Of a stretch of 13,618 nt of DNA, positions 7,301 to 12,406 are shown piece after piece; the stretch's first letter is position 1, and the number at the start of each line of letters is the position of its first letter. The notes beneath the pieces are model-generated. The model did no database searches, was not told the DNA's origin, and saw only the letters and a program-made list of their open reading frames with translations. The stretch lies in NCBI GenBank assembly GCA_938003595.1, contig CALKYH010000037.1, positions 1 through 13,618 on the forward strand. The letters are read 5' to 3'. The stretch comes from an uncultured bacterium (GTDB lineage Bacteria > Planctomycetota > Phycisphaerae > Phycisphaerales > UBA1924). The position numbers and the translations under genes are program-made.

Positions 7301-8037
7301 ACGTGGGCTCGGTCCTGAACTCCGGTCAGTGGACGATGAACACCACCGGCACGGTCACGCTCAACAGCAGCGTCGCCACGCGCACGACCTTTGAGAACAG
7401 CGGCGTGCTCTCCGGGGTGGGCACGATCCGGATCGACAGCGGCGACGGCCTGTTCATCAACTCCGGGACCCTGAGCCCCGGCATGTCCACCGGCCTGCTG
7501 GCCTTCGACAGCCACTTCGAGCAGACCTCGACCGGCGTGCTCGAGATCGAGCTCGCCGCCCACGGCACGGCCAACGGCGACCGCCTGACCATCACCGAGA
7601 CCGCCTCGCTCGACGGCGCGCTCGAGGTCACCCTGCTCGACAGCTACACGCCCGACTGGGGCGATCGCTGGTCCATCCTCACCTACGACTCCGCCACCGG
7701 CGACCTCGACCTCACGGCCCCGGCGCTGGCCGATCCGCTGCTGCTGTGGTGGACGGAGGTCACGCCCGATTCGTTCGACCTGGGCGTGCGCCACATCGCC
7801 GATGTGAACCACGACGACGCCGTGGACTTCGCCGACCTGAACCTGGTCGTCTCGTTCTTCAACATGTTCGGCGACGATCTGCCCGGCGACGCGAACGAGG
7901 ACGGCGCCGTGGACTTCGCCGACCTGAACCTGGTCGTGTCCTTCTTCAACACCCAGGCCCCGGCCAATGTCCCTGCGCCCGCAGGCGGCGCGCTCGCGAT
8001 CCTCGCCCTCGCCTCCGCCGGCCGCCGGCGGCGCTGA
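4324..8037 (+). CDS. Secreted repetitive surface protein with dockerin-like modules and PEP-CTERM-like tail
   Basis: This 1237-residue exported protein is probably structural or adhesive and lies outside the cytoplasm. Residues 1-36 are a signal peptide (RSALAPRLLLAAAGLGVG, cleavage near GAAA-TDY). The body is a Gly/Ala/Thr/Asn-rich beta-solenoid-like repeat. A core related to RMESINSGWNVT occurs six times, at residues 183, 321, 481, 624, 792 and 930, each followed by a motif like GLFEVNAGTGGTRSF. Spacers between cores are 138, 160, 143, 168 and 138 residues and come in two alternating types (see findings). Two dockerin-like modules begin at residues 1160 and 1189, both containing ADLNLVVSFFN. 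The end, VPAPAGGALAILALASAGRRRR in two parts, has a Pro motif, a short hydrophobic segment and an Arg cluster, like PEP-CTERM sorting signals. Its exact function is unknown. It converges on nosL with a 12-base gap. Confidence 0.85.
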   Translation: MPYPTRTYGASRYRSALAPRLLLAAAGLGVGAGAAATDYTWNTAASGVFSNTTLWTPTGAPSAADDTALIDLAGVYTVTMDVDLAIDALTLDAADAMLFAQSRMIDLGSMLAITAGAMESRSSTVGGAGVLEIGAAGMLQARGLTTLNADSDNHGLLWVAGSSAGGHATMTVNSFLSNEGTLRMEAVTSGWNSNITIGAGGVIDNAASGVLEVNANGGSRTISGGSLINRGDIVTNAFVVLTGVNFDAAGGQIGDQHRFLNSTISVSASAGGGATLHLEGAGNTLVTDNLASTTLWARGASAGGHMTLMLDDGLSNHGVVRMESINSGWNVTLNGSGGMFHNAADGLFEVNAGTGGTRSFVGSFRNEGALSIGAGTRLTVSDTTPYSFEQQAGSINATGELRLLGADFSFTGGTIDGVVRVDDGVIDIVSTAGAGVVQATSATTITNNSSTLTTIWVQGNSDTDHADIGLTADAENRGVIRMESINSGWRSRINTGAFTLTNQDGAVIEANIGTGGERSFRGAMVNRGQVVVGAGAFLNIVADYTADGGDISGNHAFSENSVLRTIASPTLRGDLSTMVAVGSLIQFEGDLLSGYELWVRGGGFGNNAVTTMTTDDATNRGVIRLESIDSAWNVTLTMGASTYTNGTTGLLDVRVGSGGGRTITGDAYTFTNRGDINIEVGQTLSFTSVGGHTLRQAQGEINADGLLDVVNGYFNYTGGDVDGSVRVSNGDIRVTAGVTSEGEVIAAGVTDLRDNLSPQTTVWVQGSGARGSATLLASNPDGDAVTNLGTIRMESINSAWDSNIGAGPDELVNGSTGVVSVGLGSGGLRDIAAIFRNQGLVQVDDGASMRFNGASYTGDGGAVFGSHRFLNSTLAFTADAGLQHTLIIDGAANVLTTDITAGHELWVRGGGSSAATLALPDAGQNHGVLRFESINSAWQSGASVAGNGRYTNAADGQFLVELGSAGPRDMGLLFENAGEAVFNTGATFTGDADVGSVLNSGQWTMNTTGTVTLNSSVATRTTFENSGVLSGVGTIRIDSGDGLFINSGTLSPGMSTGLLAFDSHFEQTSTGVLEIELAAHGTANGDRLTITETASLDGALEVTLLDSYTPDWGDRWSILTYDSATGDLDLTAPALADPLLLWWTEVTPDSFDLGVRHIADVNHDDAVDFADLNLVVSFFNMFGDDLPGDANEDGAVDFADLNLVVSFFNTQAPANVPAPAGGALAILALASAGRRRR
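7819..7937 (+). repeat. 32-base perfect direct repeat encoding the dockerin-like modules
   Basis: The 32 bases at 7819-7850 recur exactly at 7906-7937, 87 bases (29 codons) apart and in frame. They encode the AVDFADLNLVV part of both calcium-loop modules. Identity at synonymous positions, rather than only in the protein, points to recent duplication or gene conversion. Confidence 0.85.
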
Positions 8038-8049
8038 CCCCCTTCCCGC

Positions 8050-8502
8050 TCACCGCTCCGGCGGCGCCCACGCGGCGTCGAACCGCATGACTTCTCCCCC
8101 GATCTCACGCCGCAGGGACTCCGCGCCCTGCGCCGTGCCGAACGCCGCCATCCCCGACGCCATCGGCGTTCGCAGCGCCGGCGACCGCACGAAGTACGCC
8201 TGCTCGGTCGTGATCCACGCCGAGCTCGAATGATCGTGAGACCACCTCGCCACGACCGTCTCGCCGGATTGCTCGGCCTCGTAGTTCCTCTGGCAGTTGA
8301 AGTCGTCAAACAACCGCGCCTCCGGACCACGCGGCCCCTCGAACACGCTCGCGGTCGCGAACCGCTCGTCGCTGATGATCATGCCGCACTGCGCGCACGG
8401 CGTCTCGCCCAGCCGCACGGTCGGCGGCCCGCTCTCCACGCCCCTCCCGCAGCCCGACAGTCCCGCCGCCGCGAGCGCGCAGAGCCAAACGCGATGGTTC
8501 AT
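8050..8502 (-). CDS. nosL: NosL, copper-binding lipoprotein for N2O reductase maturation
   Basis: NosL binds Cu(I) at the outer face of the membrane and delivers copper to the nitrous oxide reductase assembly machinery. The 150-residue product starts with a lipoprotein signal (LCALAAAGLSGC, lipidated Cys18). The family signature PCAQCGMIISDERFAT places C36, C39 and M41 at the copper site, followed by LFDDFNC (C70) as in the usual FDD-x-x-C stretch. The start at 8502 has GAGGAGGGG (8509-8517) 6 bases upstream on the minus strand and overlaps the nosY stop by four bases (ATGA). It is the last gene of the nos operon in the window. No terminator is visible between it and the convergent repeat protein gene. 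Confidence 0.93.
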   Translation of the reverse strand: MNHRVWLCALAAAGLSGCGRGVESGPPTVRLGETPCAQCGMIISDERFATASVFEGPRGPEARLFDDFNCQRNYEAEQSGETVVARWSHDHSSSAWITTEQAYFVRSPALRTPMASGMAAFGTAQGAESLRREIGGEVMRFDAAWAPPER

Positions 8503-9380
8503 ACCGATCCCCTCCTCGCGAACGCCCCCACCGCGACCGCCAACGGCACGATCGTCCACGCGCCGATCACGCTCCCGAGCAGCCACGGCAGACCCTCTCC
8601 GAACGCCTGCGACGCGTACACGCCCGCCGGGCCCAGCACATCCAGCGACGCGTTCATGCTCACGATCACCGACATCTTGAACGCCTGCAGCGGATTCAGC
8701 GCGCCCAGTCCGAACACCTCCTGCACGCGCAGCTTGAACAGGATCGAGCCCGCCATCAGCCCCAGGTCGCTCAGGAACACCAGCGCGAGCCACACGAACA
8801 GCGCCACGCCCGTGGCCACGCCCGTCCGGCGCGACATCGCCGAGACGAGCGTGCCGACCGCCAGCATCGCCAGCGCCAGGGCGCAGGTCATGCCCACGAG
8901 CGTCGCGTACGACCCCAGCCCCACGCCGCCCGCCCGCCACGCCAGCGCCCCCGCGCTTACGCCGAACCCGATGCACAGCGAGCACACCAGCGCCAGCGCC
9001 AGGCCCAGGTACTTGCCCAGGATCACCTGCGTCCTCGAGACCGGCTGCGCGAGCAGGTACAGCAGCGTGCCGCGTTCCCGCTCGCCCGCGATCGTTCCAG
9101 CGCCCGCGATCAGCGCCATCAGGGGAACGATGAGCATGATGAGGTTCAGCAGTCCCGCCGTTGTCCGGCCGAACCCGGCGAACCCCTGGCTCCCCGCCCC
9201 GCTCAGCGACATGAACGACACCGCCACCGCCAGCGCCGAGAAGGCCATCGTGTAGAGCAGGAACCACCGGCTCGACATCGCGTCGCGGAACTCCCGCCGC
9301 GCGAACGCCAGGGCCCCGCCCGCGTACGACCGTCGCCTCGGATTCGATTCGATCGCCACCGTCTGCGGAACAGCGCTCAT
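8499..9380 (-). CDS. nosY: NosY, ABC transporter permease
   Basis: NosY is the membrane subunit of the NosDFY complex required to build the CuZ sulfide-copper centre of N2O reductase in the periplasm. The 293-residue product has about six membrane segments (roughly 39-59, 76-97, 121-145, 158-180, 187-210, 265-287). The cytoplasmic segment GERERGTLLYLLAQPVSR (about 99-116) is the conserved coupling region typical of this ABC-2-like permease family. The first 30 residues are polar and cytoplasmic. The ATG at 9380 overlaps the nosF stop by four bases (ATGA), and the stop overlaps the nosL start the same way, implying translational coupling. ABC-2 permeases look alike, so the name depends on the nosF and nosL neighbours. 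Confidence 0.92.
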   Translation of the reverse strand: MSAVPQTVAIESNPRRRSYAGGALAFARREFRDAMSSRWFLLYTMAFSALAVAVSFMSLSGAGSQGFAGFGRTTAGLLNLIMLIVPLMALIAGAGTIAGERERGTLLYLLAQPVSRTQVILGKYLGLALALVCSLCIGFGVSAGALAWRAGGVGLGSYATLVGMTCALALAMLAVGTLVSAMSRRTGVATGVALFVWLALVFLSDLGLMAGSILFKLRVQEVFGLGALNPLQAFKMSVIVSMNASLDVLGPAGVYASQAFGEGLPWLLGSVIGAWTIVPLAVAVGAFARRGSV

Positions 9381-10258
9381 GATTCGGCCTCCGGCATGGT
9401 CACATCCTCCAGCACCTCCAGATCACGCACCTCGATATTCGCTCTCGCCAGCGCGTGGATCGGCGCCGCCTTCCGGTCCCGGGCCACGGCCACGCACAGA
9501 CCGTGCCCGTTCAGGTGCACCGCGTGCCCCGCCTCCCGCAGCGCCTGCGCCGCGGCCTGCTCTGTCGCCATCGCCAGGTGAAGCCGCACCACCTGCACGC
9601 CCTTCGCGCTCGGCCACAACTCCGCCGGCGTTGTCCGGCGCTCCACGGCGCCCCGCTCCATCACCAGGACCTGATCCGCCAGCCCGATGACCTCGTCCGG
9701 CCGGTGCGAGGCGAACAGCAGCGTCTTGCCCTTCTTCCGCAGCCCGCGCAGCGCCTCGACGATCTCGCCGCGCCCCGCCGCGTCCAGATTGGAGGTCGGC
9801 TCGTCCAGCACGATGACCGGCGGGTCCGACAGCATCGCGATCGCCAGCGCCAGGCGCTGCTTCATCCCGCCCGACAGGTCCCGCACGCGCTTGTGCTCGT
9901 GCCCCCTCAGCCCCACCATCTCCAGAGACGCCGCCGCAGCGCCGGCTCCAGCCCGGCGCAGCCCCGCGAAGAACATCATCGAGGCCCCCAGCCGGGCATC
10001 GTCGTGGAACGCGAGTTCCTGCGGCACATAGCCCACCAGCGACCGCGCGGTCCGCCCGCAACGCCGCACATCGACCCCGCCGATCGCCGCCGCTCCTTGG
10101 AACCGCATCACCCCCAGCAGGCACCGGATGAGCGTCGTCTTGCCGGCGCCGTTGCTCCCCCACAGCGCCATCGAGCCGCCCTTGGCCAGCTCGAACGAGA
10201 CGTCCCTCACCGCCGCGACGCGCCCGAAGCGCTTGGTTATGCCCTCTGCGCGGATCAT
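9377..10258 (-). CDS. nosF: NosF, ABC transporter ATP-binding protein
   Basis: NosF is the ATPase of the NosDFY complex on the cytoplasmic side. The 293-residue protein has a complete nucleotide-binding domain: Walker A GSNGAGKT (34-41), Q-loop Gln80 (YVPQEL), signature LSGGMKQR (128-135), Walker B VIVLDEP (148-154) and H-loop His185 (ASHRP). The last 80 or so residues form the extra C-terminal domain usual in NosF. I place the start at ATG 10258 rather than the 35-codon-longer frame because GAGAGGAGG (10264-10272) sits 5 bases upstream and the product then begins at the normal position (MIRAEGITKRFG). The start overlaps the nosD stop as ATGA. Confidence 0.95.
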   Translation of the reverse strand: MIRAEGITKRFGRVAAVRDVSFELAKGGSMALWGSNGAGKTTLIRCLLGVMRFQGAAAIGGVDVRRCGRTARSLVGYVPQELAFHDDARLGASMMFFAGLRRAGAGAAAASLEMVGLRGHEHKRVRDLSGGMKQRLALAIAMLSDPPVIVLDEPTSNLDAAGRGEIVEALRGLRKKGKTLLFASHRPDEVIGLADQVLVMERGAVERRTTPAELWPSAKGVQVVRLHLAMATEQAAAQALREAGHAVHLNGHGLCVAVARDRKAAPIHALARANIEVRDLEVLEDVTMPEAES

Positions 10259-11634
10259 GCGATCCTCCTCTCGCCAACATGCAGCCGCCCATCCCGGGTG
10301 AGCGCCAAGCACACCATCGCCGCCCCTCCGACCAGCGCGGCGCCCAGCGTTGCCATCGGCCACGCCGACCGCTCGCTCGTCCCCGTCGGCAGGTCAAGCG
10401 CAGGGCGTCGGGCCAGCGGCGCCGGATCCGTGAACATCGGCGACGGCCGCAACTCCGGCAGCGCCCGCGCCGTGAACTCCACCGCCTGCTGCGCCGGGCT
10501 GTGGACGAACAGCCGCAGGTTCGGCTGTGTCGCCATCAGCGAGCTGAACAGACTCCGCGGCTCGTACGCCAGATCGCCCCGCCCGTCGCCGTCCAGGTCG
10601 AAGCCGGCGTAGTCCGACCAGAAATTGCCCGCGCCGTCCGCCGAGAAGGTGTTCCTCGCCAGATCGCCGCGCCCGTTCGTCGCCGCCTGCTCCTCGTTCT
10701 CGACAAAGGCGTTGCCCGAGATGCGGTTGTCGTGCGTGTTCGGCGTCGCGAGGAAGCCGATCTCGTTGAACGCGATCAGATTCCGCACGATGACGCCCGC
10801 CGAGTCCACCGACGATGGACTGTTGTCGATGTACAACCCCACCCGGTTCGCCAGCAACGCGTTGCCCTCAAGCGTGATGTCGTCGCAGTCCTTCAGCCCG
10901 ATGCCGTAGCCGCTGGCCCCGCGGTTGTTCGTCATGACGTTCCCGGTCAATCGGATCCTGTTGCTGTACATCAGGTACACGCCCACGCTGTTGCCCGTCA
11001 GCTCATTGCCGACAATCTCCGTGCTGTGGCTGTACATGAAGTGCAGGCCGTACCGGCTGCCCGTCACATGGTTGCGGGCCACCGTCAGGTCCTCCGAGTA
11101 CCAGAACACCAGGTCCCGCGTCCGATCGACGCGGTTGTCCTCCACCACGCACCCGTGGCTCCACCACAGCCGCACGCCGTCGCCCCGCCGGCCCGGCTCC
11201 AGGTCCTTGCCCCGGATCGTGTTCCGCCGCACCACCGAGTTCGGCGCCTCGCGCAGGTCCACGCCGAACAGGGCGTCGTCGATCTGGTTGTCTTCGATCG
11301 TCGTTTCGCCGGCCAGGGCCCGGATCGCGGCCGGCTCGCTCGAGACATCCTTGCCCGTGCCCCGGATCCGCAGGCCCCGCACCGTCACCCCGGCGCACGC
11401 GATCTCGATCACATCGCCTTCCCCCCCGCCGTCGATCGTCGCACGGCCCTCGCCATCGAGCACGATCGGCTTGTCGATCCGCAGCCGCCCGTGATACTCC
11501 CCGGGCGGCACGACCACCGTCGTCCCTGCCGGCGCCGCGTCGATCAACGCGGCCAACTCCGACACAGCCCGCGGCGCCGCGCCGGCGACCAGCGCCAAAC
11601 CCCCGGAAATCACGATGGCGAGGATCGCCCGCAT
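10255..11634 (-). CDS. nosD: NosD, periplasmic beta-helix maturation factor, membrane-anchored
   Basis: NosD is the periplasmic right-handed beta-helix protein that docks on NosFY and takes part in CuZ assembly. The 459-residue product starts with a signal peptide (MRAILAIVISGGLALVAGAAP). The body shows stacked beta-helix rungs (CASH/NosD repeats) such as VEDNRVDRTRDLVFWYSEDL and GLHFMYSHSTEIVGNELTGN. The family's closing motif is present: AGNFWSDYAGFDLDGDGRGD. Unlike a purely soluble NosD, it ends with a hydrophobic segment (about 424-445) and a short basic tail, which should anchor it in the inner membrane. ATG 11634 overlaps the preceding stop by one base (TGATG); only a weak GGTGG-type binding site is nearby, so coupling to the upstream gene is likely. 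Confidence 0.93.
   Translation of the reverse strand: MRAILAIVISGGLALVAGAAPRAVSELAALIDAAPAGTTVVVPPGEYHGRLRIDKPIVLDGEGRATIDGGGEGDVIEIACAGVTVRGLRIRGTGKDVSSEPAAIRALAGETTIEDNQIDDALFGVDLREAPNSVVRRNTIRGKDLEPGRRGDGVRLWWSHGCVVEDNRVDRTRDLVFWYSEDLTVARNHVTGSRYGLHFMYSHSTEIVGNELTGNSVGVYLMYSNRIRLTGNVMTNNRGASGYGIGLKDCDDITLEGNALLANRVGLYIDNSPSSVDSAGVIVRNLIAFNEIGFLATPNTHDNRISGNAFVENEEQAATNGRGDLARNTFSADGAGNFWSDYAGFDLDGDGRGDLAYEPRSLFSSLMATQPNLRLFVHSPAQQAVEFTARALPELRPSPMFTDPAPLARRPALDLPTGTSERSAWPMATLGAALVGGAAMVCLALTRDGRLHVGERRIA
10264..10272 (-). promoter_or_regulatory. Ribosome binding site of nosF
   Basis: GAGAGGAGG on the minus strand, 5 bases before ATG 10258 and inside the end of nosD. It fixes the nosF start and would allow re-initiation after nosD. 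Confidence 0.75.
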
Positions 11635-12317
11635 CACGCCCCACCCGCCCCCTCGCGCGCGGCTCGGACCTGCCGCCGGACCAGCGGCAGGTACGCCCGC
11701 CGATGGAAGCAGAGCGAGAAGACCAGCACCACCGACGCGCACCCCGCCAAGATCAGGCCCGCTCCGGGCGTCGCGACCGTCTTGAACTGCCCGATGACGC
11801 CCGTGCCCAGGATCGGCGGCACGAACGGGTCGATCGCGTTCGACAGCGGCGCGTCCGGATCCAGGTTCATCCCGAAGTGGCTCATCCACAGGTGCAGATC
11901 GAGCAGGAACACGCCGGGGAACAGGATCACCGGCAGCGCCAGCAGCGCCGCCCAACGGCTGTGCAGGTACGCCGCCATCTCCAGCATGACGACGAAGAGA
12001 ATCATCACATACACGCCGATCCGCCGCTCCACCTGCGCCGCCTCTCCGAGCGGCCGCATGCCGATGTAGTGGTTCAGGCCGTCGATCTCCACCACATCGC
12101 CGGCCAGATGATTGACATAGGCCGTCAGCGTCAGGTTCTGCGGGTACTGCGGCGCGTGCAGCTCCATGTGCCAGTAGGGCGCGAACAGCGACACGAGCAG
12201 CAGGACACGCGCCACGAGCAGCAGGAACCCCGGGGCGCCGTACCGCAGGCTGTGCGCCGAGCGCTCCTGCAGGCTGACCCGCGGGCCGATGATGCGATCC
12301 ACAAGCGAGATGTTCAA
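11634..12317 (-). CDS. nosB: NosB-like four-helix membrane protein of clade II nos clusters
   Basis: This is a 227-residue inner-membrane protein directly after nosZ and before nosD, the position of nosB in clade II clusters such as that of Wolinella succinogenes. NosB function is unknown. Membrane segments are at about 30-47, 100-117, 122-143 and 185-204. The large outside-facing loop (48-99) holds PYWHMELHAPQYP and DGLNHYIGMRPL, and the third segment ends in LHLWMSHFGM. Together these offer H50, M51, H54, H83, M87, H142, M145, H147 and M150 as possible metal or quinol ligands. I place the start at TTG 12317 because AAGGGAG lies 6 bases upstream; the longer frame reads back into antisense-like Arg/Gly-rich sequence within nosZ. 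The name rests on position and topology. Confidence 0.75.
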   Translation of the reverse strand: MNISLVDRIIGPRVSLQERSAHSLRYGAPGFLLLVARVLLLVSLFAPYWHMELHAPQYPQNLTLTAYVNHLAGDVVEIDGLNHYIGMRPLGEAAQVERRIGVYVMILFVVMLEMAAYLHSRWAALLALPVILFPGVFLLDLHLWMSHFGMNLDPDAPLSNAIDPFVPPILGTGVIGQFKTVATPGAGLILAGCASVVLVFSLCFHRRAYLPLVRRQVRAAREGAGGA

Positions 12318-12323
12318 GGCGAA

Positions 12324-12330
12324 CTCCCTT
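12324..12330 (-). promoter_or_regulatory. Ribosome binding site deciding the TTG start of the nosB-like gene
   Basis: AAGGGAG on the minus strand, 6 bases before TTG 12317. No ATG with comparable spacing exists at the beginning of this frame. Confidence 0.6.
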
Positions 12331-12366
12331 CGGCCGTCCGGCCCGTGCCGGGTGTTGCGAGGCAAG

Positions 12367-12396
12367 CCGCCGCGACGCGTTCCCGCGGCGCGGCGG
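12367..12396 (-). promoter_or_regulatory. Intercistronic hairpin after nosZ
   Basis: CCGCCGCG (12367-12374) and CGCGGCGG (12389-12396) pair perfectly over 8 bases around a 14-base loop. The hairpin begins about 10 bases after the nosZ stop and lies inside the 89-base gap before the nosB-like gene. No T-run follows on the minus strand, so full termination is unlikely. A role in partial termination or in protecting the 3' end of nosZ mRNA is an inference. Confidence 0.4.
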
Positions 12397-12406
12397 ATCA
12401 GTGGAC

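Noticed and set aside
4792..7812. Very long minus-strand open frame of about 1000 codons opposite the repeat protein gene
   Set aside because: It is rich in Gly, Ala, Arg, Val and Asp with no domain or signal peptide. It mirrors the codon pattern of the plus-strand gene, which has a signal peptide, repeats, calcium modules and a sorting tail. GC-rich third positions keep antisense frames open.
8013..8032. Palindromic GC-rich stretch (CGCCGGC/GCCGGCG) at the end of the repeat protein gene as a terminator
   Set aside because: It encodes the Ala-Gly-Arg-rich sorting tail, has no following T-run, and such short GC palindromes are expected in this composition.
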